From Microbacterium sp. Clip185 (lineage in GTDB: Bacteria > Actinomycetota > Actinomycetes > Actinomycetales > Microbacteriaceae): a DNA stretch of 64,000 nucleotides. Of this stretch, positions 43,365 to 51,289 are shown one piece after another. The notes below the pieces were generated by a model. That model saw only the letters and a program-made list of their open reading frames with translations. It did no database searches and was not told the origin of the DNA. Made by a program: the position numbers and the translations under genes. Numbering within the stretch: position 1 is the stretch's first letter; every line of letters starts with the position of its first letter. Where the stretch lies: assembly GCF_028743715.1 (NCBI RefSeq), contig NZ_CP117996.1, positions 186,001-250,000 on the forward strand, written 5' to 3'.

Positions 43365-43829
43365 GTGGCCGAATCCACCCGACTCATGCTCACCATGGCC
43401 GACCTGGCCGGCTCCACCGGCCGGACGTTCGGACCGTCATCATGGCGGCAGATCACGCAGGACGAGGTCGATCTCTTCGCGCGCGTGACCGGCGACGACA
43501 ACCCCATCCATCTCGACGCCGACGTCGCTGCGGCGACACCGTTCGGCACGCGCATCGCGCACGGCCTGCTCACGCTGAGCCTCGTCGTGCCGCTGATGGC
43601 AGAGGTCTTCGAGGTCGAGGACGCGGGCATGGGCATCAACTACGGCCTCAACCGCGTGCGCTTCCCCGCCCCCGTGCCGGTCGGCAGCCGCATCCGCGTG
43701 TCGGGAGAGGTGCGCACCGCGAGCGAGGTCGCCGGGGGTGTGCAGATCGAAGTGCCGGTGACCTTCGAGGTCGAGGATGCGGCCAAGCCCGCGTGTGTGG
43801 CGGAGCTGGTGCTGCGCTACTACCACTGA
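43365..43829 (+). CDS. MaoC-like (R)-specific enoyl-CoA hydratase
   Basis: 154 aa, single hot-dog domain. The catalytic Asp/His pair is in the signature FARVTGDDNPIHLD, with the downstream TPFGTRIAHGLLT helix, both typical of MaoC/PhaJ hydratases. Probably hydrates a 2-enoyl-CoA. GTG at 43365 is chosen because AAGGAGG lies 5-6 nt upstream; an ATG at 43347 is the alternative. It precedes an acyl-CoA ligase gene by 74 nt, suggesting a shared CoA-ester pathway. Confidence 0.83.
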   Translation: MAESTRLMLTMADLAGSTGRTFGPSSWRQITQDEVDLFARVTGDDNPIHLDADVAAATPFGTRIAHGLLTLSLVVPLMAEVFEVEDAGMGINYGLNRVRFPAPVPVGSRIRVSGEVRTASEVAGGVQIEVPVTFEVEDAAKPACVAELVLRYYH

Positions 43830-43903
43830 CGCGCCGAGCGGACGCTGCCGTCCGCGCTCGGCTCCGCGCCGCCGCGCGGGCGACATCGGACGAAGGGGTT
43901 CGG

Positions 43904-45535
43904 ATGAGAGGCCACTACAGCGACGTGTGGCAGGAGGTCGCGCGCGCGTTCGGCGACCGCCCCGCGGTCATCACGCCCACGGGGACGATGACCTACGAGC
44001 GGTTCGCCCGCGACGCCGGCGCCCTGTCGGGGTATCTCGCACGGGCGGGGCTTCGCTCCGGGGACTCGGTCGCAATCCTCCTCTACAACCGTCCCGAGTA
44101 CCTCGTGACGCTCTTCGCCTGCTTCGCCAGCGCGATCGCGCCCGTCCCGCTGAACTACCGGTACCGCGCGGTCGAGGTGCGCGCGCTGCTGGAGGACTCC
44201 GGTGCGAGGGTGCTCGTGTATCCCACGTCGCTCGCGGACGTGGTGCGAGATGCGCTGGAAGGCTGGGAACAGGCGCCGCAGCTCATCGTGATCGACGACG
44301 GACCGGGTCCCGTGCCCGCCGCCGGGACGACGTGGACGGATGCGGTCGCCACGCCGCACGAGCTTCCCGCGACCCCGCCGGAGGGGGCGGAACTGCGCCT
44401 GTACACCGGCGGCACGACGGGCAAGCCGAAAGCGGTGGTCTGGGCCGCCGAGGACATCCTCGCGGTGCAGCTCTACTCCATCTACGGCACGGCGGGGCTT
44501 GCCACACCGACCTCGATGGCCGAGGTTCTCGCCGTCGCCGCGGACCCGCCGCCCACCCGCACGCTTCCGCTCGCGCCGTTCCTGCACGGTACGGCTCTGT
44601 TCACGTCGATGAACACTCTCGTGCTGGGCGGTACCGTGCTGATCCTGCCGTCGGCGCGATTCGACGCCGACGCCGCGGTGCGCTTCGCCCTCGACGAGCG
44701 GGCCACGCGCCTCATCATCGCCGGCGACGCCATCGGGCTGCCGCTCGTCGACGCGCTCGAACGTGCCGGCGTTTCGGGCTTCGGCGACGTCCGTTCCATC
44801 ATCAGCTCCGGAATGCGCTTCAGCACCCAGGTGAAACGCCGGTTCCACGAGAGCGGCGACATCGTCATCACCGACCTGCTCGCCTCGACGGAGGGCGGAC
44901 CCTACGCCGTCAACGTCACCGCATCCGCCGCCGATCTGCCGGGCGAGCTGCGCCTGCTGCCCGGTGCGGTCGTGCTGAACGAGGACCTGCAGCAGGTGCA
45001 GCACCTCGACGGGGGCCGCGGCATCCTGGCGTTCCGCGGCACGCTTCCGAAGGGCTACTTTCGCGACGAGGAGAAGACCCGGGCCACTTTCCCCGTCATC
45101 GACGGTGTGCGCCACGTCATGCCCGGCGACTGGGCGCTCTCCCACGGTGACGGGACGGTCGAGCTGCTCGGCCGGGGAAGCTCCGTCGTGAACACGGGCG
45201 GCGAGAAGGTCTACCCCGCGGAGGTGGAGGAGGCGCTGTTCGCCTTTCCTGCCATCGACGACGCTGTCGTGTTCGGCATGCCCGACCAGCGCTACGGGGA
45301 GGTGGTCACCGCGGTCGTGGTGCCCGCCGAAGGTGCGGCGATCGACGGCGATGCCCTGCGCGCGCACCTCGACGCCCGCCTGGCGGGGTACAAGAAGCCG
45401 CGCCACCTCGTGATCCGTGACAGCCTCGAGCGCAGCCCGCACGGCAAGGTCGACCTTCCGCGGCTCAAGGCCGGGTTGCAGGCGCTGGTCGGTGGCGTCG
45501 ATGCGCCGACGGGCACCGTGCGCATCGTGCACTGA
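43904..45535 (+). CDS. Acyl/aryl-CoA synthetase (AMP-binding)
   Basis: 543 aa, ANL superfamily. P-loop LYTGGTTGKPKAV, the adenine/tyrosine region LLASTEGGPY, GDWALSHGDGTVELLGRGSSVVNTGGEKVYP (A8 hinge) and the catalytic lysine in SPHGKVDLP near the C terminus are all present. Activates a carboxylic acid as AMP then CoA ester. Fatty acid and phenylpropanoid ligases look alike here; with MaoC and the aromatic genes, side-chain activation of a hydroxycinnamate is possible but unproven. The start is ATG at 43904. Confidence 0.85.
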   Translation: MRGHYSDVWQEVARAFGDRPAVITPTGTMTYERFARDAGALSGYLARAGLRSGDSVAILLYNRPEYLVTLFACFASAIAPVPLNYRYRAVEVRALLEDSGARVLVYPTSLADVVRDALEGWEQAPQLIVIDDGPGPVPAAGTTWTDAVATPHELPATPPEGAELRLYTGGTTGKPKAVVWAAEDILAVQLYSIYGTAGLATPTSMAEVLAVAADPPPTRTLPLAPFLHGTALFTSMNTLVLGGTVLILPSARFDADAAVRFALDERATRLIIAGDAIGLPLVDALERAGVSGFGDVRSIISSGMRFSTQVKRRFHESGDIVITDLLASTEGGPYAVNVTASAADLPGELRLLPGAVVLNEDLQQVQHLDGGRGILAFRGTLPKGYFRDEEKTRATFPVIDGVRHVMPGDWALSHGDGTVELLGRGSSVVNTGGEKVYPAEVEEALFAFPAIDDAVVFGMPDQRYGEVVTAVVVPAEGAAIDGDALRAHLDARLAGYKKPRHLVIRDSLERSPHGKVDLPRLKAGLQALVGGVDAPTGTVRIVH

Positions 45536-45566
45536 CGTCGGTCTCGCTGGGCCCCCGATTCCCGCC

Positions 45567-45637
45567 CGCGAGACTGCACTTTCGCGACGAGATCACTGTG
45601 TTTACCCGTGATCTCGTGGTGGAAATGCGGTTTCGCG
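45567..45637. repeat. 71-bp nested palindrome A, copy 2
   Basis: CGCGAGACTGCAC...inner CACGAGATCAC-like arms with centre TGTGTTTACCC...TTTCGCG. The right outer arm is degenerate (AATGCGGTTTCGCG), the most diverged of the five copies. Between two genes in the same direction. Confidence 0.85.
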
Positions 45638-45671
45638 GAATCAGACGGGTCAAGGGTCGAGGTATCCGGGC

Positions 45672-45702
45672 TTGACCCTCACGCGGCGTGAGGGCGCACG
45701 GT
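45672..45702 (+). promoter_or_regulatory. TipAL-type MerR-controlled promoter
   Basis: TTGACC (45672-45677), a long 19-bp spacer and CACGGT (45697-45702), 6 nt before the ATG of the VOC gene. The spacer contains CCCTCACGCGGCGTGAGGG (45676-45694), perfect 8-bp arms around CGG. A 19-bp spacer with a central dyad is the hallmark of promoters activated by MerR-family twisting. Confidence 0.75.
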
Positions 45703-45708
45703 GGTCCC

Positions 45709-46233
45709 ATGAGCGACTTCTCCAACGCCTTCGACATCAGCCCCGTGCCCCCACCCGGGCCGGATGCCGTCGCCCCCGAGCTGTTCCGCGGCATCTACGG
45801 CATGCCCATGTTCGTCACGATCCCGTCGGCGGATCTTGCCGCATCCGTCGACTTCTGGACCCGCGGGCTCGGCTTCTTCGAGCTGTTCGCGATTCCGGGG
45901 CAGCTCGTGCACCTGCGCCGCTGGGCGTTCCAGGACGTCTTGCTGGTGCCGGCCGCATCCGCGCAGCAGACTCCTCGGATGACGGTGAGCTTCGCCTGCG
46001 TGCTGGGACAGATCGAGGGCATCGCGGATGCGGTCCGCGCCGTGGATGCGGGCGCTGCGGCCGACCCGCACGACACGGCGTGGAACACACGCGACCTCGA
46101 GGTGCTGACGCCCGAGAACGTGCGGGTCGTGCTCACCGCAGCCAAGCCGTTCGATCCCGAGAGCGCCGAAGGGATCGCGCTACGGGCCGTGGGCATCGGC
46201 GTCGAGGGCGGTGAGAATGGTGAGCATGTCTGA
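45709..46233 (+). CDS. VOC (glyoxalase/bleomycin-resistance fold) protein
   Basis: 174 aa with one clear VOC module (FVTIPSADLAASVDFWTRGLGFFELF at about 35-60, second half to about 150). The substrate is unknown; regulation by a TipAL-like MerR protein suggests antibiotic or electrophile binding. ATG at 45709 lies 6 nt after the -10-like CACGGT, a leaderless start. Its 3' end overlaps the merR gene. Confidence 0.8.
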   Translation: MSDFSNAFDISPVPPPGPDAVAPELFRGIYGMPMFVTIPSADLAASVDFWTRGLGFFELFAIPGQLVHLRRWAFQDVLLVPAASAQQTPRMTVSFACVLGQIEGIADAVRAVDAGAAADPHDTAWNTRDLEVLTPENVRVVLTAAKPFDPESAEGIALRAVGIGVEGGENGEHV

Positions 46234-47020
46234 CGGGAGCGACCTCAGCGTCGGGCAGGCGGCTCGCCGGCTCGGCGTCACGGTGCGCACGCTGCACCAC
46301 TGGGACGAGATCGGGCTCGCCAGACCGTCGGTGCGCGAGGACAGTGGGTACCGCCGGTACGCGGGCGCCGACATGGAGCGGCTGCAGCGCATCGTCGTCT
46401 ACCGGGAGCTCGGGATCGGACTCGACGACATCCGCATCATCCTGGACGGGTCCGCGCTCGAGGCGGCCGACGTGCTGCGCGCGCAACGCGCGCGGTTGGG
46501 GGAGCGCATCGAGGAACTGCGGCGCCGCGGCGACGACGTCGAGCGACTGATCGACGCGTACGAGAACGGCCTCACCCTCACCGTGCGTGAGCAGGTGGAG
46601 ACGTTCGGCCCCGAGTGGGACCCGCGGTGGCCGCTGCAGGCGCGCGAGCGATACGGCGACACCGCCCAGTGGCAGCAGTACGCGGAACGCTCGGCGAAAC
46701 GGGATGCGGCGGATTGGGCGCGCATCGCGTACACCGTCACGGCGCTGGATGCGGAGTTGGCGGCCGCAGTGGATGCGGGCGTCGAGCCGGGCAGCGAAGG
46801 TGCCGACGCGCTCGTCGACCGCCACCGCGAGGTGTTCTCGCAGTACTTCCCGCTCACGCGCAGCATGCAGGTCTGCCTCGGCCGCATGTATGAAGCGGAT
46901 CCCCCCTTCACCGCGCACTACGACGCTGTGCGCCCAGGGCTCGCCGCGTGGCTGCGCCGTGCGATCGATGCCCGTGCCCTCGGTGAGGGCCTCGACCCCG
47001 ACGCCGCCACCTGGGAGTGA
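46226..47020 (+). CDS. MerR family activator with TipAS-type ligand domain
   Basis: 264 aa: MerR DNA-binding head LSVGQAARRLGVTVRTLHHWDEIGL with the GYRRY wing motif, a coiled coil (about 75-115), and a C-terminal TipAS-like antibiotic-binding domain (about 125-264; YGDTAQWQQY, FSQYFPLTRSMQ). TipAL proteins bind thiopeptides covalently and activate their own promoter; the palindrome upstream of the VOC-merR pair fits. ATG at 46226 is used; the gene starts inside the 3' end of the VOC gene, so the two are co-expressed. Confidence 0.87.
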   Translation: MSDGSDLSVGQAARRLGVTVRTLHHWDEIGLARPSVREDSGYRRYAGADMERLQRIVVYRELGIGLDDIRIILDGSALEAADVLRAQRARLGERIEELRRRGDDVERLIDAYENGLTLTVREQVETFGPEWDPRWPLQARERYGDTAQWQQYAERSAKRDAADWARIAYTVTALDAELAAAVDAGVEPGSEGADALVDRHREVFSQYFPLTRSMQVCLGRMYEADPPFTAHYDAVRPGLAAWLRRAIDARALGEGLDPDAATWE

Positions 47021-47095
47021 CTCGCGCTCGCGGTCGTCTGCGTTTCGGAGTCGCCTCCGGCTCGCTCAACGACCGCCACGCATCCCGGTCGTCGT

Positions 47096-47166
47096 CGCGA
47101 GACTGCATTCTCGCGACGAGATCACTGTGTTTACCCGTGATCTCGTGCCGAAGATGCAGTCTCGCG
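47096..47166. repeat. 71-bp nested palindrome A, copy 3
   Basis: Outer arms CGCGAGACTGCAT / ATGCAGTCTCGCG with inner ACGAGATCAC / GTGATCTCGT and centre TGTGTTTACCC. Between the convergent merR and ydcF-like genes. Confidence 0.9.
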
Positions 47167-47180
47167 GGAGCAAACGGCGC

Positions 47181-47777
47181 TCAGTCGAGCGAGCGGAGGC
47201 GGCGCAGCTTCTTGCGGCCGAGAACGGCGGCGACGGGCTTCACCCACACGATCTCGCCGAAGCGGTAGTCCGCCCCGCGGGCGAGCCGCACGGCGAGGTC
47301 GGGTCGCAGCATCCACAGGTATCCGCGGGCCAGCTCCGCGTGCACCGAGTTCGACACGATCTTGATCACGTCGGCGGTCTCGATCAACGGGATCGCGTTC
47401 TCGATGTTCTGCCACGTCGACCTGCTGGTCGGCTCCAGCACGGAGAGGCCGCGGTAGCCGAGCTCGTCGCGGGCGTACGCATCCATGATCTCCGCCTCGG
47501 GGACGGGGCCTTCCACTGTCCCGCCGCAGAACACCAGGATGCTGCGGGTCGCCGTCGGGTCGATCGAGCGCAGCCCTGCCCGCACGCGATAGCGGTTCTC
47601 GCGGTTCGCCCGCGGTCCGCGGTTGCCGTAGCCCAGAACCACGACGGCTTCCGTGTCGCGCGCGGATGGTGAGCCGAGGCGTCGCCGGCTGGCGCGCCAG
47701 TGCGTCACCTCGCCGAAGGCGAGCACCGCAACCGCCGCGGCCGTCGCGATGGCCAGGGCGAAGCGGAGCGGACGCAC
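47181..47777 (-). CDS. YdcF-like (DUF218) membrane-anchored protein
   Basis: 198 aa. One N-terminal hydrophobic helix (about 5-24) then the DUF218 domain: AVVVLGYGNRG (Gly-rich phosphate-binding-like loop), ENRYRVRAGLR, FCGGTVEGPVPEAEIM, EPTSRSTWQNIENA and VKIVSNSVHAEL-type sequence. DUF218 proteins act in envelope processes; the biochemical role is not established. TATCCT (47784-47789) is 6 nt before GTG at 47777, a leaderless start. Confidence 0.82.
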   Translation of the reverse strand: MRPLRFALAIATAAAVAVLAFGEVTHWRASRRRLGSPSARDTEAVVVLGYGNRGPRANRENRYRVRAGLRSIDPTATRSILVFCGGTVEGPVPEAEIMDAYARDELGYRGLSVLEPTSRSTWQNIENAIPLIETADVIKIVSNSVHAELARGYLWMLRPDLAVRLARGADYRFGEIVWVKPVAAVLGRKKLRRLRSLD

Positions 47778-47827
47778 GCGTTCAGGATAGGAGCCGGATC
47801 ACGGTGCCCGATGCCCAGCCTCCTTCC

Positions 47828-47898
47828 TGCGAGACTGCATTTCCGTCACGAGATCACTGTGTTTACCCGTGATCTCGTGCCGAAGATGCAGTCTCGCG
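47828..47898. repeat. 71-bp nested palindrome A, copy 4
   Basis: TGCGAGACTGCAT / ATGCAGTCTCGCG outer arms, inner CACGAGATCAC / GTGATCTCGTG, centre TGTGTTTACCC. Between two genes on the reverse strand. Confidence 0.9.
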
Positions 47899-47911
47899 GG
47901 AAAATGGGGGC

Positions 47912-48685
47912 TCAGGTGTTGTCGCGACCGAGCCGCTCGAACCACGACAGGGTGCCGCGGGTCATGTCGTCGGGGGTGCCGAGCTCTGCCAGTAGGTCGA
48001 GCGCATCGCGTACCTCCTGCTCGCGGCGCGTGCGGTGCGCGTGGGTTCCCGAGATCAGTCGCTCGACGAGCGCGGGGGCGTCGGGCCCCAACTCCGCGGT
48101 GAGCTGCCCGCGCATCCAGTCCGCCGCATCCGCCGCCTCCGCGGCCGTGAGCGTCTCGATGAGCAGGGTCGCGAGGCCCTTCATGAAGATGCTCCGCACG
48201 ATCTTCAGACGCGCGGCCGCGCCCACGGGTGCATCGATCGTGTCGATCGGAACCCCGAACGGGCGCAGGAGTCCGGCGAGGACGTCGGCGCCCGGTCCGC
48301 TCGCGAGCAACGGCGTGCGGATGCCGGCTCGGGTCACCGGAGCGAGCACGGCGACATCCGCGACGAGCAGACCTGCACGTCCGGCGACCCGCTCGACCGC
48401 GGACTTCACCTCGGGCGCGGCGGTGTTGAGATCGGCGTAGAGGCGCCCCGCCTCCAGCAGCGGCGCGACCTGCTCGGCCACCGACACCGCGGCGTGCGCG
48501 CCCACGAGGCTGATGGCCACGTCGGCGGAGGTCACCGCCTCGGCGAGGGTGTCCACGCGGGGGACAGCGGGGTCGGCCTCGCGCGGGTCCGGATCGTAAC
48601 CGCGCACCTCCGCGCCCGCGCGTGAGAGCCCGACGGCGTAGCGGCGCCCCGCCTCGCCGAGTCCGATGACGGCGATGCGCGTCAC
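47912..48685 (-). CDS. NAD(P)-binding dehydrogenase of the 6PGDH/3-hydroxyisobutyrate type (DUF1932)
   Basis: 257 aa. Rossmann motif IAVIGLGEAGRRYA at the N terminus, DLNTAAPEVKSAV in the linker, and a helical C-terminal DUF1932-like domain with KIVRSIFMKGLATLLIET (Lys in the active-site helix). It probably oxidises a beta-hydroxy acid; the substrate is unknown. GTG at 48685 overlaps the stop of the iclR gene (GTGA), so the enzyme and regulator are translationally coupled, and it may be a catabolic step controlled by that regulator. Confidence 0.8.
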   Translation of the reverse strand: MTRIAVIGLGEAGRRYAVGLSRAGAEVRGYDPDPREADPAVPRVDTLAEAVTSADVAISLVGAHAAVSVAEQVAPLLEAGRLYADLNTAAPEVKSAVERVAGRAGLLVADVAVLAPVTRAGIRTPLLASGPGADVLAGLLRPFGVPIDTIDAPVGAAARLKIVRSIFMKGLATLLIETLTAAEAADAADWMRGQLTAELGPDAPALVERLISGTHAHRTRREQEVRDALDLLAELGTPDDMTRGTLSWFERLGRDNT

Positions 48686-49563
48686 GCGCGCACCTTCGGT
48701 GCCGCATCCGCGCGCTCGGCGAGGTCGGCGATGTACGCCCATGACTTCGCCGAGACGCCCGCATCCGGGCGCGGCCCGTGCACGACGGCCGCTTCATCGA
48801 GCCCGGAACCGTACAGGGACCGCAGCGCGCGGGTGATCCCGGCCGACGCCACGCGCAGGGTCTCGAGAACAGCCGCCGCGGACGAGCCGTCGTTGGGCAC
48901 GACGGCACCGAGAGCGGCGTACACCTCACCCTCGGGCCCGCGCACCGGAACCGCCATGCCCCGCGACTCGAGGTGGATGTGGCCGGATGCGACCGCGAAC
49001 CCGTCGGCTCGGATGCGGGCGAGCTCGGCGCCGAGCACCTGCGGATCCGTGATCGTGAGCGGTGTGTACGCGCGCATCGGACTGCCCAGCACCTCGTTCA
49101 CCACGCCTGCGGGTGCATGCGCGAGCAGCACCAGTCCGTTCGACGAGGCGTGGAGCGGGATCCGCCCGCCGATGAGCGTCGCGTTGACGACCGCATCCGG
49201 CGCCGACATCCGCTCGATGAACAGCACGTCCAGCTCGGCGCGCACCCCGAGCTGCACGTGCTGACGGATGCGGGCGTGCGCTGCGGCGAGCCAGGGTCGC
49301 GCGACCTCGCGCAGCCCGAGCGCACCGGGGGTGCGCGAGGCGTACTCCCACAGCCGCACGCCCAGACGGTAAGTGCGATCCGGCAGCCGGTCGAGCAGGC
49401 CCTCCTGCGTCAGTTCGGCCACGAGCCGGTGCGCGGTGGACACGGGGATGCGGGCGGTGCGAGCGATCTCGCCGAGCGTGAGGAACGGATGCAGGGCGTC
49501 GAAGGCGTCGAGCACGCGCAGGTGACGATGCAGTGCCGACTCGCCGGCCGATCCACGCGCCAT
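48682..49563 (-). CDS. IclR family transcriptional regulator
   Basis: 293 aa. N-terminal winged helix (LTLGEIARTARIPVSTAHRLVAELTQEGLLDR) and a C-terminal IclR effector domain with ERMSAPDAV, LHASSNGLVLLA and GAVVPNDGS. ATG at 49563 has GGGAGGAG 5 nt upstream. IclR proteins commonly control aromatic-acid pathways (PcaR, PobR-like). Position between a dehydrogenase and an O-demethylase gene supports such a role. Confidence 0.87.
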   Translation of the reverse strand: MARGSAGESALHRHLRVLDAFDALHPFLTLGEIARTARIPVSTAHRLVAELTQEGLLDRLPDRTYRLGVRLWEYASRTPGALGLREVARPWLAAAHARIRQHVQLGVRAELDVLFIERMSAPDAVVNATLIGGRIPLHASSNGLVLLAHAPAGVVNEVLGSPMRAYTPLTITDPQVLGAELARIRADGFAVASGHIHLESRGMAVPVRGPEGEVYAALGAVVPNDGSSAAAVLETLRVASAGITRALRSLYGSGLDEAAVVHGPRPDAGVSAKSWAYIADLAERADAAPKVRA

Positions 49564-49605
49564 CGCGACTCCTCCCGCTACCGGGACCCTACCCCGCGTA
49601 GGGCA

Positions 49606-49674
49606 CACAACTCAGCCAGAACTCGGCGGAGCGGGACTCCATTGAGTCCGCAGTGTGGTTCTGGCTGAGTTGTG
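49606..49674. repeat. Nested palindrome C (single copy)
   Basis: A perfect 17-bp outer stem, CACAACTCAGCCAGAAC (49606-49622) with GTTCTGGCTGAGTTGTG (49658-49674), encloses a smaller stem GGACTC-CATT-GAGTCC. Same outer-plus-inner architecture as element A but unrelated in sequence. Between the iclR and demethylase genes. Confidence 0.85.
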
Positions 49675-49690
49675 CCGGCGCGGTCGGCGT

Positions 49691-51055
49691 TCAGGCGCGA
49701 TAGACCGTGCGCGCCCACTCGTGGTACGGGGCGGGGGCGACCGTCGCACGTACCATCACCTGGCGATGGTTCTGATCGACCGAGTGCTTGGAGGAGATCG
49801 GATCCTCGCCCCAGACGATCTCGACCTCCTCGCCGTCGGAGATGTCGACGTCGAGCGTCGCGAGCGACATGTACAGCTGGTCGTAGGCGATGTAGCCCGC
49901 ATCCGTCGAGATGCCGACGCGCTCGCCGCCCCGGCGTACCTCGTCCATCTGGTACAGCCCGTAGCGCGCCTTCGGGAAGTCGAGGAACTTCGCGGGAGTG
50001 CCGGGCTCGAGCTGCGAGCGCACGACGGCGGCGACGTCGTCGGCATTCCACAGCAGCGTCACCTTGCGCCGGCGCGGATTCTCCGCATGCCGCTCCAGCG
50101 CCTCGCGGCCGTGGAAATCGTGGTCGAAGCGCACGGAACGTCCGAGACCGATGTCGTAGGGCGTCAGGTAGAAGTCGCGCACGTCGTCGGAGGTGAGCGA
50201 TCCCGCCACCGAGCCGATTCGCTCCGCGGGCAGCCACGATCGATACTCGGCCATGCCGTCGTCGAACACCGCGGGGAACGGTGTCGGCACCCAGCCCGAC
50301 TCGAGCGGCGTCGCCGAGTAGGCCTTCGCGCCGACGCGGCGGATGCCGAACTCCTCGCCCGCATCCAGGATGGTCTGCAGCACGTGCTCGTTGTCGGCCC
50401 ATGGGCCGAAGAACTCGAAGCCCGGCTGCCCGGCCATGCCGTGGCGCAGCGCCTTGACCGCCCGGCCGCCGATCGTGACGTCGCCGATGTGGAAGAACTT
50501 GATGTCGGGCGCCGGCCCGCCGAAGAGCTTCTCCATGACGCGATCGGCCTCGGGGCCTTGCAGCTCGTAGCGGTAGAAGGTGGGCGGGCCCTGCCGCATA
50601 TGCGAGTTGGGCTCGAGGCGCTGATGCACGTCCTTGCCCTCGGCCGCGGCCTTCTCGAGCGTGAAACGTACCCAGTCGATGAGGATGTGGTGTCCGATGA
50701 GCACGAGGCCCTCGGGTGCGTCCTCGTTGTAGAACAGGATGCCGTCGCCCACGAGGTAGCCGGATTCGTTCACGCTGATGAGCTGTTTGGCGACGCCGGG
50801 CCGGAACGTGGCGAAGGTGTTGGGCGAGATCGAGGAGAGTACTTCGATGAGGTCGCTGCCTCCGAGGAACAGCTGCGTCATGTGGTGCGACTGGTCCATC
50901 AGGGCGACCGTGGTGTTCCACGCGCGCTGTTCGTCGCGCCAGTTCGTGAACTCGGGGGCGACCGGGAACGTGAACGCCGGCCAGTTCTGGTTGCGCAGCA
51001 GCTCGAGCGGGCTTCCGGTGCGTGCGATCGCCGCGGCGAGGGATTCGGATGTCAT
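49691..51055 (-). CDS. GcvT-fold O-demethylase, DesA-like subgroup B (second copy)
   Basis: 454 aa. Landmarks: GSPLELLRN, PEFTNWRDEQ, MDQSHHM (His57-58), KALRHGMAGQPGFEFFGP, GAKAYSATPLESGWVPTPFP, RFDHDFHGREALE and APAPYHEWART. It clearly groups with the protein of 37407-38765 (GQPGFE, GAKAY, FPKARYGLYQ shared) rather than with the ligM-like pair. Expected to transfer a methyl from a methoxy-aromatic to THF. GGAAGG lies 7 nt before ATG at 51055. Divergent from the ABC importer operon, the likely supplier of its substrate. Confidence 0.75.
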   Translation of the reverse strand: MTSESLAAAIARTGSPLELLRNQNWPAFTFPVAPEFTNWRDEQRAWNTTVALMDQSHHMTQLFLGGSDLIEVLSSISPNTFATFRPGVAKQLISVNESGYLVGDGILFYNEDAPEGLVLIGHHILIDWVRFTLEKAAAEGKDVHQRLEPNSHMRQGPPTFYRYELQGPEADRVMEKLFGGPAPDIKFFHIGDVTIGGRAVKALRHGMAGQPGFEFFGPWADNEHVLQTILDAGEEFGIRRVGAKAYSATPLESGWVPTPFPAVFDDGMAEYRSWLPAERIGSVAGSLTSDDVRDFYLTPYDIGLGRSVRFDHDFHGREALERHAENPRRRKVTLLWNADDVAAVVRSQLEPGTPAKFLDFPKARYGLYQMDEVRRGGERVGISTDAGYIAYDQLYMSLATLDVDISDGEEVEIVWGEDPISSKHSVDQNHRQVMVRATVAPAPYHEWARTVYRA

Positions 51056-51202
51056 CGTCGACCTTCCTTTCGTCGAGCCGAGCATGCGCCGGGCGTGATC
51101 GACGATGTGGCCGATTTCCATTCATGCGAAATCTGTGGGGCGTCGGGTGTCGTTCACGCGAAAGTGTGATCAGAACGTGCCCCGGAATCGACGCCAAAAT
51201 CG

Positions 51203-51231
51203 TTGACAATCGTGGGGCGACTCCGTACCGT
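51203..51231 (+). promoter_or_regulatory. Promoter of the branched-chain-type ABC importer operon
   Basis: TTGACA (51203-51208), a 17-nt spacer and TACCGT (51226-51231). The -35 region reads GTTGACAATC, identical over 10 nt to that before the ligM-like gene at 34836, suggesting shared control. Confidence 0.6.
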
Positions 51232-51289
51232 CCCAGGAACGGGGCGAACCCCCGGTCTCGCAATGACGCGACGACACGGAAAGGCGGCC

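Noticed and set aside
43820..45532. A 570-codon reverse-strand open frame
   Set aside because: Exactly antisense to the acyl-CoA synthetase gene, whose P-loop and hinge motifs are intact.
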